From Rhodanobacter sp. T12-5 (GTDB lineage: Bacteria > Pseudomonadota > Gammaproteobacteria > Xanthomonadales > Rhodanobacteraceae), in contig NZ_NPKN01000003.1 of the NCBI RefSeq assembly GCF_008329435.1, forward strand, positions 292,572 to 356,571: a stretch of DNA of 64,000 bases, in the 5' to 3' direction. Every line of letters begins with the position of its first letter. Position 1 is the stretch's first letter. The position numbers and the translations under genes were made by a program. Under the pieces are notes generated by a model. The model searched no databases, was not told where the DNA came from, and saw only the letters and a program-made list of their open reading frames with translations. Shown piece by piece: positions 48,943 through 57,719 of the stretch.

Positions 48943-49872
48943 TCAATCGATCATGCCGTGGCTTTCCGTGGTGCCGAGCAACTCTGGCTGTGCCGTCGCG
49001 CGTCGCCGCCGATTCAGCAGCGGATGCATGAACACTGCGGCCAGGATCACCGCCACGCCAGCGTAGAACCAGCCGTCCAGTTCGCGCTGCTCGCCCAGCA
49101 GCACGATCGCCAGCACGATGGCGTAGACCGGTTCCAGGTTGGTCACCATCTGCGTGCCGAATGCGCTGAGGTGGCGCAGCGCAACCAGCGCCAGCGTGAA
49201 CGGCAGCAAGGTGCAGCCGATCGACAACGCCAACAGCAGCAGGGCGTCGTGCATGCCCGGCAGCATGAAGGCCGGACCGGCGTGCGGCAGCAGCGGCGCG
49301 AGCACGGTGAGGAATGCGGTGCCGGTGCCCAGTTCGATGAAGGTGACCGTCAACGGATCGCCATGCTCGACCAGCCGCTTGTTGAGCGAGCCGAAGAACG
49401 CCACGAACAGCGCCGACAGCACACCCACCGCAATGCCCATGCGCATGTCGTGCGGTACGCCGCCAACCACCATCACCACGCCCGGCACCACGGCCACGCC
49501 GATCATCAGCTCGCGCGGGTCGAACTTGCGCCTGGCAATCCACGGTTCGATGAAGGCCAGGAACACCGGGCCCAGCGCGATGCAGGTTGCTCCCACCGAG
49601 GCATTCGACAATTTGATCGCCGCGTAGAAGCTCAGCCAGTGCAGCGACACCAGCACGCCGATCCCGGCATATGCCCAGATCAGTCGCGCCGGCATCGCGC
49701 GCAACCCGCGCCAGACCCGCGGCATCGTCAGCAGCGCCAGCACCACCAGCAGCATGCGCCACCACACCAGCGGCAATGCAGGCAGCGTGATCAGTTTGCC
49801 GAGGATCGCGGTGAAACCCCACAACAGCACGCAGAAATGAATCTGCAGACGGGCCTGGTTGACGGCTTGCAT
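48943..49872 (-). CDS. DMT-superfamily transporter (EamA)
   Basis: The 309-residue inner-membrane protein has about ten hydrophobic segments in two EamA repeats. The first includes FCVLLWGFTAILGKLI and FYAAIKLSNASVGATCIALGPVFLAFIEP; the second includes FMLPGMHDALLLLALSIGCTLLPFTLALVAL and QMVTNLEPVYAIVLAIVLLGEQ. The NLEPVYA motif near the end is common in the RhaT/EamA exporters. The substrate is not identifiable. It lies on the same strand as the AsmA gene, separated from it by a REP pair. Confidence 0.86.
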   Translation of the reverse strand: MQAVNQARLQIHFCVLLWGFTAILGKLITLPALPLVWWRMLLVVLALLTMPRVWRGLRAMPARLIWAYAGIGVLVSLHWLSFYAAIKLSNASVGATCIALGPVFLAFIEPWIARRKFDPRELMIGVAVVPGVVMVVGGVPHDMRMGIAVGVLSALFVAFFGSLNKRLVEHGDPLTVTFIELGTGTAFLTVLAPLLPHAGPAFMLPGMHDALLLLALSIGCTLLPFTLALVALRHLSAFGTQMVTNLEPVYAIVLAIVLLGEQRELDGWFYAGVAVILAAVFMHPLLNRRRRATAQPELLGTTESHGMID

Positions 49873-49941
49873 GGGGGCATCGCGCGGGAAGGGAAGCAGG
49901 CATTCTAGCGCTGGATCCTTGCGCGATCGCGCCTGCGCCCT

Positions 49942-50015
49942 TGTGGGAGCGGCTTCAGCCGCGATGCTCTTTGTCAGTTCGGAACAAGAGCATCGCCACT
50001 GAAGTCGCTCCCACA
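49942..50015. repeat. REP-like inverted pair (GGCTTCAGCC core)
   Basis: The left unit 49942-49973 reads TGTGGGAGCGGCTTCAGCC then GCGATGCTCTTTG; the inverted right unit 49985-50015 has a diverged core (GACTTCAGTGG) but keeps GATGCTCTTG. It lies 11 bp past the AsmA stop codon, where it could act as a transcript 3' end. Confidence 0.85.
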
Positions 50016-50026
50016 GGAGTGAGCTG

Positions 50027-52174
50027 CTATTTCCTGGCCGCCGGCATCACCCGCCCGGACCTGCGCAACTGCTGCAGCACCGTGCGGCAAGTATTGTCGC
50101 CGTCATTGTCGTGACTGGGTGCGACCAGGGCCAGCAGGGCGACGGCCGGTGCGGCGACCACGCCAAGCGCGACGGCGCCGGCACCGCGCAACAACAAAGG
50201 ACCCTTCTGCACGCCGACATCCGGATGCTTCAGCGTGCCCTGGACATACAGCGGCGAGCGCAGCGAGAAGATGCGCATGCCCTTGGTATGCGGCTGCACG
50301 TCGAGATCGAGCTTCTCGGTCGCCATGTTCACCGTGCCGGTGACGTTGATCACCGCATCGTCGGTATCGAACACGAACAGGCGCATGTCGAACAGGCCGT
50401 TCGCCGCGGTCATGTCCGAAGCGGCACAATTGATCTGCACCGTCTTGTCGCCGAACAGCTTGCCGATGACGATGTTTCCCACGTTGAGGCCGGCCGTTTC
50501 CAGCAGGTTCTTGCTGATCGCGCCGTCGTTCATCAGCAGCTTCAGTTCGCCGTCCGCGCTGCCGAGCAGGGCGGCGATGGAGTTGCCCCGGGCGCTGAGA
50601 TCGGCGTTGCCGTTGATCTCGCCGAAGCTGGTGCGCATCGGCTCGAAGGTCGGAAACAGCTGTTTCAACTTGAGATGGCGTGCGTCGAGTTTCAACAGGC
50701 CACGCATCGGTGCCCGGCTGCCGTCGAGGGTGACATTGCTGCGCACGGTGCCGCCGGCCATGCCGAAACTCAGCGGGTCCAGGTACAGCGCGCCGTTGTT
50801 CAGGACCATGTGCGTGCTGAGCGAATCGATCGGCAGAGCCTCGCCGCGCACGATGCGCGCGCCTGTAAAGGTCACGTCCGCATCCATCGCCTGCCAGCGA
50901 TCGGTGCGGAACGGCTCGACCGGCAGCAGCTTGTCGGCGGGCTGAAGCGTGCCATCGCCGCGCTGCTTTTTCGCCGTGTTGGAATCCGCACCGATCAGCG
51001 GCGCGAGGTCGCCGAACTGCAGCAGTTTCGAGTGCAGGTCGCCGCTCAATTTTGGCCGCGTGCCACCGGTGACGAAAAGCAGGTTGCCGGACAGATCGCT
51101 GCCGCCGACGCGACCGTGGAAGTTTCGATAACTGTAGCGGCTGCCGCCCCGATGCAGTTCCGCCTGCAGGTGGCCCTCGGTCGCGTATGGCGGCGTGTCG
51201 GGCAGGGTGATGCCGGTCAGCGGATACAGGCCGGCCATGCTGGAGCCGGAGAACCACAGCCGCACATCGAGCGCACCAAGTTGCAACGGATCGGTCAGTG
51301 TTCCGACCAGCGCGATGTGGCTGTCGCCGATGTGCATGTCCGCCTGCACCGGGAACGGTGCGGTCTTGTCCTGCAGCGCCAGCACGGCGCCGGTCTTGCT
51401 GTGACCCTTGAGCGGACTGCCTTGATAGCTGCCTTCGGCGTTCCAGCTGAACTGATAGACGGTAGTGGGCGTTGCCTGGCCGATCCGCTCGGTCCGATCC
51501 TCCGTGGCGCTGTCATTGGCATTGCGCTTTTTCGCCGCCGTACCGACCCTCTTGCCGGCCTGTTCGCGTGCCGCGGCGGATTGTTCGGCCACGATCTGGT
51601 CGTAGGGAATCGCACCCTGCAGCGGTGCCAACGTGGCCTTGAGCTTGATCTGGCTGACCGCATCGTCAAGCGTGATCACGCCCTGGTCGAAGCCGATGCT
51701 GCCGAGATTTAATTTCCATGCGGAAGGTGGCCTGCCTTGCGGCAACGTGAAGTTCCAGGTCGCGCGCGACGACTTGTCGCGCTCCAGGTCGATGCTCGGA
51801 TGCACCAGCTGCAGCGAAGGTACGTCGACGCGATGGATCAGCAGCGGCAACGGCGACAACCGGAAACGCAATGCATCCAGTTGCGCAAACTCGGGCTTGG
51901 CCGCCCATTCCGGATTGCCTATGCTGACATCGCGCGCGGTGAACTGCGGCCACGGCAGCAACGATGCAAGCCAGTTGCCGCTGCGATCGCGTTGCCAGTC
52001 CACCGTGAGGTCGCCATTGATCGCGAATGGCCGGCCGATGGCCTGGCTCACCTTGTCGTTGATGAAGGGCTTCAACCGATTCCAGTCGAACAGGGCAATG
52101 ACGAGTATCGCCACGACGATGAGTGCCAGCGGCACGCCCGCGATCCAGGCCAGTACCTTCCGGCTTCGCTTCAT
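50027..52174 (-). CDS. AsmA-family protein
   Basis: The 715-residue protein has an N-terminal membrane anchor (WIAGVPLALIVVAILVIALFDWN). The AsmA pattern follows directly: LKPFINDKVSQAIGRPFAINGDLTVDW, then FTARDVSIGNPEWA. The C-terminal AsmA_2 region has MAGGTVRSNVTLDGSRAP, FGEINGNADLSARGNSIAALLGSADGELKL and LFVFDTDDAVINVTGTVNM. Such proteins are periplasmic, with extended beta-groove folds thought to move phospholipids to the outer membrane. AGGAGAG precedes the ATG. Confidence 0.92.
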   Translation of the reverse strand: MKRSRKVLAWIAGVPLALIVVAILVIALFDWNRLKPFINDKVSQAIGRPFAINGDLTVDWQRDRSGNWLASLLPWPQFTARDVSIGNPEWAAKPEFAQLDALRFRLSPLPLLIHRVDVPSLQLVHPSIDLERDKSSRATWNFTLPQGRPPSAWKLNLGSIGFDQGVITLDDAVSQIKLKATLAPLQGAIPYDQIVAEQSAAAREQAGKRVGTAAKKRNANDSATEDRTERIGQATPTTVYQFSWNAEGSYQGSPLKGHSKTGAVLALQDKTAPFPVQADMHIGDSHIALVGTLTDPLQLGALDVRLWFSGSSMAGLYPLTGITLPDTPPYATEGHLQAELHRGGSRYSYRNFHGRVGGSDLSGNLLFVTGGTRPKLSGDLHSKLLQFGDLAPLIGADSNTAKKQRGDGTLQPADKLLPVEPFRTDRWQAMDADVTFTGARIVRGEALPIDSLSTHMVLNNGALYLDPLSFGMAGGTVRSNVTLDGSRAPMRGLLKLDARHLKLKQLFPTFEPMRTSFGEINGNADLSARGNSIAALLGSADGELKLLMNDGAISKNLLETAGLNVGNIVIGKLFGDKTVQINCAASDMTAANGLFDMRLFVFDTDDAVINVTGTVNMATEKLDLDVQPHTKGMRIFSLRSPLYVQGTLKHPDVGVQKGPLLLRGAGAVALGVVAAPAVALLALVAPSHDNDGDNTCRTVLQQLRRSGRVMPAARK

Positions 52175-52399
52175 GTTTCTCTCCTGCTGCGGGTTCAGCG
52201 TGAGTCATAGCTGGTCCCGTGGCAAGGTTTTGTGGTGAAGCCATGGATGCCATCAGGGGAGATTCATGCGCGCGTCGTTTTGCCGACGTCATTCGTCGTC
52301 GTCCGCGTGGAGTTTCCAGTAGTCGGTGGCGCGGATCGAACCCTTCCGCATGCCGCGCTCGTCGACGAGAAACAGGCGCATGTCGCGTTTCGGCGACTG

Positions 52400-53014
52400 T
52401 CAGGCGGCGACCTGGATATCCGCCCGGCTGATGCAGTACACCGCCGCTGGCGGCAGGTTGAGCAGGGCGCTGCCAACGCGGCGGGACTGCAGGTTCAGCC
52501 GCATCATCAGCGTCTCCGGCAGCGGGCAGCGCGGACCGTAGGTGAACTGGTAGAACATGCCGCCGGCACGCAGGTGGCGCTCGAACACGCCTTGCACGAT
52601 CGCGGCGACCTGGACCGTCGACATCGACAGCAAGGGCAGGCCGCTGATGACGGCGCAGGCGCGTTCTTCGCCAAACAGCGAGTCGGTATCGCCGAGCCGG
52701 GCGGCGTCCATGCGTAGGATCGTTGTCTCGGGATAGCGCTGGCTCAGTGCCTCGGCGAAGTGCGGGTCGGCTTCGATCAGCGCGAGTCGATGCGGCGGCA
52801 CCCCGCGCGCCAGCAGGGCGCGGGTCAACACGCCGGTGCCGGGGCCCAGCTCGATCACCGGACCATCCAGGATGCTGACGTGGCTGGTCATCAGCCTGGC
52901 CAGCGCGGCTCCGGAAGGCAGGACCGCCCCAATGCCGCGAGGGTCGCGCAGCCAGGCACGCAGAAAGGCCAGGGTGTCGTTCAATGCCATGCCATGGTTT
53001 TCGCGTTCGGCCAT
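52400..53014 (-). CDS. Phospholipid N-methyltransferase-like SAM enzyme
   Basis: The 204-residue protein has the PmtA-like layout: TLAFLRAWLRDPRGIGAVLPSGAALARLM, the SAM motif VIELGPGTGVLTRALLARG, LALIEADPHFAEAL, AVISGLPLLSM and a hydrophobic FYQFTYGPRCPLP end. The PSG and GLPLL stretches match the phosphatidylethanolamine N-methyltransferase group and the related rRNA adenine dimethylase fold. It would methylate PE or a similar amine. The start at 53014 (MAEREN) is chosen; the next in-frame ATG at 52990 is possible. It ends 225 bp from the AsmA gene, a lipid-transport neighbour. Confidence 0.8.
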   Translation of the reverse strand: MAERENHGMALNDTLAFLRAWLRDPRGIGAVLPSGAALARLMTSHVSILDGPVIELGPGTGVLTRALLARGVPPHRLALIEADPHFAEALSQRYPETTILRMDAARLGDTDSLFGEERACAVISGLPLLSMSTVQVAAIVQGVFERHLRAGGMFYQFTYGPRCPLPETLMMRLNLQSRRVGSALLNLPPAAVYCISRADIQVAA

Positions 53015-53072
53015 AACCCGCACGATAGCCGCAGCGGCTGAACAGGATGTTCGCGGACGCAGCGCATCGTCA

Positions 53073-54008
53073 TCAAGGTGCCGACGATGTCTCGCGCACC
53101 GGCACGTCGATGTCGCACAAGCCAACCTTGCCGGCCGACACGGCATAGAACGCATCGTGGCGATGGCGCTTGGCGTCGAGCAGGGCGGCGAAGGTCGGGC
53201 TGTCGGTGCGCAGCACCTGCAGCGGATGCTGTTGCGCCGCCGGCAGCTCGGCGGCCAGCCGCACGGACTTGATCAGGGTTCGCTGCGCCGGCCGGGTATA
53301 GAAACCCATCGGCCCGTCGCCGCGCGGCAGACCGGACAGCAGCGGCATGCCTTCGAGTACGCGACCGGCAATCGCCAGGTTGCGGTCCAGCCGGCGCGGG
53401 GCCTGGCCGATCACCGCATACAACTCGCTGCCATTGCCGGTCTCCGGGCCGTTGTCGCGGCCCACGCCCACCATGCCGTAGCAGTGGGCCAGCCATTCCT
53501 GTCCGCTGGCCGGATCGCGCGCCACCGGGAAACCGTTGGAAAAGCCGACCTCGGGCGCGTAGACGTCGCCATCGGGCAGCGGCGTCCACGCCAGTTTCGG
53601 ATCGATCGGGCGGGTGTATTCCGGCGGCAGCGTGCTGCTGGCCTTGCCCAGCGGGCGCAGTTTGGTCTTGTCGCCGTTGTCGTCGCTGGCCGGGTCGCCC
53701 CACTGGGTGACGAAGTTGTCCTGCACGCGCACGATCGCCAGACCGTCGAAATAATGCTGCCGCGCCAAAGTGCGGATGTTGGCGGCATGCAACGGCGTGA
53801 AGTCCGGCGCCAGTTCGATCACCACGCGTCCGGTCGCCAGTTGCATGACCAGCAGGTTCTGCGGATCGGGTGTGCGCCATTCGTCTGGTGCCGATGTCGC
53901 CAGCAACTCCTTCGCGGTCGGTGTGGGCTTGATCTGCTCCGCAGCGATCGCGGGCAGCGCCAGCAGTGTGATGAGCGCAAGTGCGGCAATGAGGTGACGA
54001 CGACGCAT
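53073..54008 (-). CDS. Exported cyclophilin-type peptidylprolyl isomerase
   Basis: The 311-residue protein has a signal peptide (residues 1-23, LALITLLALPAIAA). A cyclophilin-like domain follows, with VVIELAPDFTPLHAANIRTLARQHYFDGLAIVRVQDNFVTQWGDP, AHCYGMVGVGRDNG, and the later ELYAVIGQAPRRLDRNLAIAGRVLEGM. The family's Arg-Phe catalytic pair appears as IVRVQDNFV, and there is an insertion in the middle relative to PpiA (164 residues mature). It probably folds periplasmic proteins. GGGGAA precedes the ATG; a longer frame upstream runs into IS-derived sequence and is not used. Confidence 0.86.
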   Translation of the reverse strand: MRRRHLIAALALITLLALPAIAAEQIKPTPTAKELLATSAPDEWRTPDPQNLLVMQLATGRVVIELAPDFTPLHAANIRTLARQHYFDGLAIVRVQDNFVTQWGDPASDDNGDKTKLRPLGKASSTLPPEYTRPIDPKLAWTPLPDGDVYAPEVGFSNGFPVARDPASGQEWLAHCYGMVGVGRDNGPETGNGSELYAVIGQAPRRLDRNLAIAGRVLEGMPLLSGLPRGDGPMGFYTRPAQRTLIKSVRLAAELPAAQQHPLQVLRTDSPTFAALLDAKRHRHDAFYAVSAGKVGLCDIDVPVRETSSAP

Positions 54009-54088
54009 GGCATTCCCCTTCGACAACGGTTGGACAAGAGCGCAACTTGACAGGTGGTTGTGGGCCTGACTCCAGGGTGTGGATGGAT

Positions 54089-54290
54089 GGTTCTCCCTGT
54101 TGACGCGGGCACTTCCAGGAAGGCCGATCATGGTCAAAAACGGGTGTCATGTCCAAACGAGGAAAGTTCAGCGAAGAGTTCAGGCGCTAGGCCGTTGGTC
54201 TGACCCGACGCCGGGTGTGCAGCTCAGTCAAGTGGCCCGCGACATCGGCATGGCCTGCCGGCGTTCTGGGCTTTTACCGGCTCGGGTAGA
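54089..54290 (+). mobile_element. Decayed 5' end of an IS3-family element
   Basis: From 54089 the sequence aligns base for base with 63875 onward: GGTTCT, a terminal TGTTGACGCGGGCACTTCC-type end, CCGATCATGGTCAAAAA and the start of a transposase OrfA. OrfA begins at 54149 (MSKRGKFSEEFRR), hits TAG at 54188-54190, then loses one base near 54211; the next frame gives VQLSQVARDIGM, the expected OrfA continuation. Homology fades by about 54290. Only the left end is left, so this is a remnant. Confidence 0.8.
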
Positions 54291-54319
54291 GTTGCTGCCT
54301 GACTATCTTGAGAACCCAC

Positions 54320-54805
54320 ATGGAATCCTCATCCTTGGATATACGCCCCGCCGAGTTGGAAGATCTCGACGCCATCGCCACGATCTGGGCCCGCGGTTGG
54401 AAAGAGGTCCACGAGGGTGTCGTACCGGATGCGCTGTTGGCGCATCGTCAATCCGGAACTTTGCGTCATGCCGCAGAGGAACGACTGGGCGAAATCCTCG
54501 TTGCCGCACGCGGGCTCGAGATCGCGGGCTTCATCATCGTCCACCGAGACGAAGTCGAGCACCTCTATGTCTCGACAGGAGCGAGGGGTGCCGGCATCGC
54601 CAACAGGCTTCTGGCCAGGGGGGAGGCATTGATTGCGACGTGCAGCAGCAGCGCATGGCTGGCAGTCGTCGAAGGCAATGCTCGAGCGCGTCACTTCTAT
54701 GAGCGAAACGGTTGGCACTGCCGCGGCGAATTCTTGCATCAGGCGCGAGTCGCCAATGGCACTGTTGGTGTTCCCACCATGCGGTATGAAAAACAACTGC
54801 GCTAG
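54320..54805 (+). CDS. GNAT-family acetyltransferase
   Basis: The 161-residue protein has the GNAT layout: LDIRPAELEDLDAIATIWARGWKEVHEG, EIAGFIIVHRDEVEHLYVSTGARGAGIANRLLARGEA with the acetyl-CoA loop RGAGIA, and AWLAVVEGNARARHFYERNGWHCRGEF. The substrate is unknown; similar proteins acetylate small amines or antibiotics. The ATG at 54320 is preferred over an in-frame TTG at 54308. It is the first gene inside the island, right after the IS remnant, and its frame is intact. Confidence 0.85.
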   Translation: MESSSLDIRPAELEDLDAIATIWARGWKEVHEGVVPDALLAHRQSGTLRHAAEERLGEILVAARGLEIAGFIIVHRDEVEHLYVSTGARGAGIANRLLARGEALIATCSSSAWLAVVEGNARARHFYERNGWHCRGEFLHQARVANGTVGVPTMRYEKQLR

Positions 54806-54912
54806 TGGGTGTGCGCAGCACCGGCGCAACGACTCTTGCGCCGGGTGGGTGACAGACGCATCGCGTGACACTCATCGATGATGTTCGCCCATGAAGACAT
54901 ACGGCTTCAATG

Positions 54913-55111
54913 ACCGTGGACATGATGGCAAAGTCTGTGCGGGTCAGAGCACCAAAGTCAGTTGCCGTAGACGTATACCACGCTCGTACTTTGCTGGGCG
55001 CCGAAGGGCAAAGTTTGTACGTTGCTTGTTGGATCAGTGACTTAGTTCGCCGTATTTGTGGCGACAGCCTCATTTTGTCAAGCAAAGTGCGTACGTAAAC
55101 GGGGACGCGCC
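54913..55111. repeat. Island repeat R1 (first full copy)
   Basis: This 199-bp segment aligns along its length with 62241-62436 (R2). It carries CAAAGT motifs at 54929, 54953, 55009 and 55083 on the plus strand and one inverted at 54985-54993. GGATCAGTGACTTAG is at 55031-55045 and is followed by a stem CGCC...GGCG. It ends in a shared CGCGCC. No protein frame inside it is convincing. It lies just upstream of the end of the PLD gene. Confidence 0.85.
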
Positions 55112-55123
55112 AACCACCTTCAC

Positions 55124-56566
55124 CTAGACCGCTGACCGTGGAGAGCCCGCCCTTTGCAGGCTCTTCTGCGGTCCGGACTCCGGATCCACGTCCGAACCAT
55201 TGAGGCGGTCACGAGTCTCATCCAGCATCCGAGCGAGAAGCACTGCAGTGGACTCAGTGGGCCACTGGACCCAGTGCCGACCCTCGGCACCGCTCAAGCG
55301 AAGTGGGGTGCCATACGCCGCGAGCTTCGTGGGTGACAGATAGCTCCCGCAGCGGACCATTCCGTCACGGATCGATAGACGAAGGTTCACCCGGCCGAGA
55401 GCCGGTGTCTCCTTACGACGTAGGTTCTTCGAACCAGTACCGATCCTCACCTCTGGCCCAGGGCTCCTGACGGTTACGCAGCGCCAACCCAGCGGCTCAC
55501 TTATGCGCGACGCCAGCGCGAAGAGCTGCTGAAACTCCGACGGGTGTGCACCTTCTGCCGTCCCGAAGGCCCCCTTGAGGACGCGGTCCAGGTCGACCAC
55601 CACGCCTCCCTCGTCGTGGTCCGGGTTCAACTCGTCGCACCAACGGATGTAGTGGCGCTGAATCTCCGGCTGCAGCCAGCTGGCAAGTTGATCGCGTTCG
55701 GCCGTCTCGAACCGTTGCCCATCGATAACCGAGATGACCTCCATGACGTCAATCGTCCGTGAGCCTCGGCGGACTTGGTGGCCATTGGCCAGCGTCCGCC
55801 GAGCGCCGTAACACACCACCTTTCCCTGGGGTTGGTATCGAACGTCCAGCAGGACCACGCCCGGCCCAAGGTTCAGCAGGTCGCCCCACTCGTGGTAACG
55901 GTCCAGCTTCTTCCAGTGAGGATTGTTCGGACTCGAGGTGCCAGGAGCAAGCCCATCGGGCAGTTCGCCCTCGCTGGCTATTTCCTCTGCGGTGGGGCGC
56001 CGCCGCCAGATAACCAGCTTCGTGTCTCGCCCCGTATATGAGCGCCAATTTTCTGGGGTAATGATGAATCGATCGCCGGCCGGTCGTGGGCGCCCCCTCT
56101 GACGGCGCGCCCAGTTAATTGACGCCTGGCTGAGAAGGTCGGCTGTGATTTCCTCGGAGAGCTCCCAGTAGCGTTTGAACCAGGTCCTGATGTGGTCGAG
56201 CTGGACATCGTCAGTCACGCGGCAGCCGGCTTCGATGAGATTGCCCGGCATCCCGTCGTGCCACCCCACTCCATTGTCGGAGAAGTTTGCGGAACCGACG
56301 AGCGCATACGAAGGAGCGAGCATCACCTTGGCGTGCAGGTTGTCGACATGTCGAATCTGGACACCTGCAAGGGCCTGGATCTTGGCAACCTCATTTGGGT
56401 TCGTCCCGCCACTGAGCAGATCGCATAGGATGCGCGTGGCCTTGTGACCGCCGCCAAGCTGTTCCGCGGCGCCGCTCCCGACGTATGCGACGGCCATGTC
56501 GACGGGATCCTCATGGCTGGCTAACGCGCGGGCGGCGTCACTGTAGCTAGATCCATCAATGAACAC
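55124..56566 (-). CDS. Phospholipase D-like (HKD) nuclease-type protein
   Basis: The 480-residue protein has a single HKD-type half-site: DNLHAKVML (His78, Lys80) then LVGSANFSDNG (Asn94) and NLIEAGCRV (Glu112), the arrangement of PLD-family nucleases and restriction enzymes that act as dimers. The N-terminus before it (AVAYVGSGAAEQLG) fits this family; the remaining 350 residues are not recognised. The start is taken as GTG 56566 because GGAGAG lies 5-6 bases upstream; the open frame goes on to a TTG at 56701. It lies in an accessory island beside a KAP NTPase, so a role in phage or plasmid defence is possible but unproven. Confidence 0.75.
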   Translation of the reverse strand: MFIDGSSYSDAARALASHEDPVDMAVAYVGSGAAEQLGGGHKATRILCDLLSGGTNPNEVAKIQALAGVQIRHVDNLHAKVMLAPSYALVGSANFSDNGVGWHDGMPGNLIEAGCRVTDDVQLDHIRTWFKRYWELSEEITADLLSQASINWARRQRGRPRPAGDRFIITPENWRSYTGRDTKLVIWRRRPTAEEIASEGELPDGLAPGTSSPNNPHWKKLDRYHEWGDLLNLGPGVVLLDVRYQPQGKVVCYGARRTLANGHQVRRGSRTIDVMEVISVIDGQRFETAERDQLASWLQPEIQRHYIRWCDELNPDHDEGGVVVDLDRVLKGAFGTAEGAHPSEFQQLFALASRISEPLGWRCVTVRSPGPEVRIGTGSKNLRRKETPALGRVNLRLSIRDGMVRCGSYLSPTKLAAYGTPLRLSGAEGRHWVQWPTESTAVLLARMLDETRDRLNGSDVDPESGPQKSLQRAGSPRSAV

Positions 56567-56773
56567 GTTCTCTCCGGTGTGAGTGGTGATCTTGCTTCCG
56601 CTGAGACCCGTGGACTTCCCCCGGTTCGGCAGGCATTCCGAGCCTACGACGCTATCAGGTGTGTACCGAATCGGGGCGTACAAAATCGTTGCGCTACTCA
56701 AAGTGGGGCCGTCGACACCAAGCGCGATCGCGCAAGGTTGTTGCCACCCAATGTTGGGGGACGTCGCAGGTAC

Positions 56774-57487
56774 TCAGCCCGAGAACGGCGCCCCGCATCC
56801 ATCCCTCAGCGGCGGCGGCAGCTCGTGCTGCTGTTGTGGCACTGGACCTACACCGAAAAGGCAGAATAGCTCGTCGCCTAGATCGTCACGCCGGCCAAAG
56901 GCGTAAGTTGAGAGGTCTGCGTTCGCTTCGATTACCGTTTCGTGAGCAGCGGCCACAATGGCGAATAGGTCCGCACGTAGTAGCAACAGCAAAACCTCGC
57001 CTTCGCTCCACCCCGGAGCGCGCCTGACAAGCTGCGCGGTACCGCCGTGGGTGTATTTGTGCAGCCAGGTCGCAGGTCCACGATCTTTCAGGCCGTCCAC
57101 GAGTGTCTTGATAAGTGGAAACGTCGGCTCCAACCCCCGCGCCAGCTCATCGAGCAATGGAAGATCGCGGCGCCGTCCCTCAGCTGTTTCGACGTCAGTC
57201 GCAAGTTCCCGCACACGATCGCAGCTCGCGACGTATAAAAGCCACGAGGCCGAGCTCGATGCCTCTAGCAACGGGCGAAGCAAGGCGGCCGCAGAACCAT
57301 ATTCGCCCGTGCACACGAGTCGGATGATCGCCGAGTGATGCTCGCAAGCGAGATCAATCGCGCACCGCGCAAAGTCTCCGCGTAGCGATGGTGCCGGACC
57401 GTATTGGCGTAAGGCTTTCACTCGGTCGTTTTGCAGGCGTGATGCCCGTGCCCGCTGTCCTACAGCGCAGAGTGAATCGGCGTCCAT
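56774..57487 (-). CDS. DUF6988-like protein of unknown function
   Basis: The 237-residue protein has a helical core CAIDLACEHHSAIIRLVCTGEYGSAAALLRPLLEASSSASWLLYVA. Its pattern (EHH, then a Gly-Ser-Ala turn, Arg-Pro and Glu-Ala) is that of DUF6988-type proteins from Xanthomonas and Pseudomonas. The later part (ATWLHKYTHGGTAQLVRR) has a conserved-looking His-Gly-Gly. There is no signal peptide or nuclease motif. The ATG at 57487 has GGGGGAG upstream. It lies between the PLD and KAP genes on the same strand, but with gaps of about 200 bp on both sides, so it may be transcribed separately. Confidence 0.6.
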   Translation of the reverse strand: MDADSLCAVGQRARASRLQNDRVKALRQYGPAPSLRGDFARCAIDLACEHHSAIIRLVCTGEYGSAAALLRPLLEASSSASWLLYVASCDRVRELATDVETAEGRRRDLPLLDELARGLEPTFPLIKTLVDGLKDRGPATWLHKYTHGGTAQLVRRAPGWSEGEVLLLLLRADLFAIVAAAHETVIEANADLSTYAFGRRDDLGDELFCLFGVGPVPQQQHELPPPLRDGCGAPFSG

Positions 57488-57719
57488 TGCTCCCCCAAGT
57501 GTCCATGCCGGATCGACTTTTGTCCGTCGAGCTTGCCTAGGCATCGTCGAGACAGCAAGAGCCATGACCAGCCGGATTCGTCCACGCGAAGGTATCTGAC
57601 AAGGCGGCGGCCGCCGGGTGTCGTGAATGCTCCGTCGTGTCGTCGTCGCTCAAGGTCCCAGGAGTTGGGGCTTTTTTGCACAGGTTTCCACCACGGCGAA
57701 CAAGTGAATCCGATATGGC

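Noticed and set aside
48662..49066. 134-codon plus-strand frame after the copper operon
   Set aside because: It overlaps the DMT transporter gene, has low-complexity Arg/Ser composition and no domain.
54910..55098. 62-codon frame inside R1
   Set aside because: The matching frame is not kept in R2 or R3, so the repeat is not coding.
57460..57719. Possible small gene between the DUF6988-like and KAP genes
   Set aside because: A protein-like stretch (VRYLRVDESGWSWLLLSRR) is present on the minus strand, but no start codon with a ribosome site was found and the frame overlaps both neighbours.
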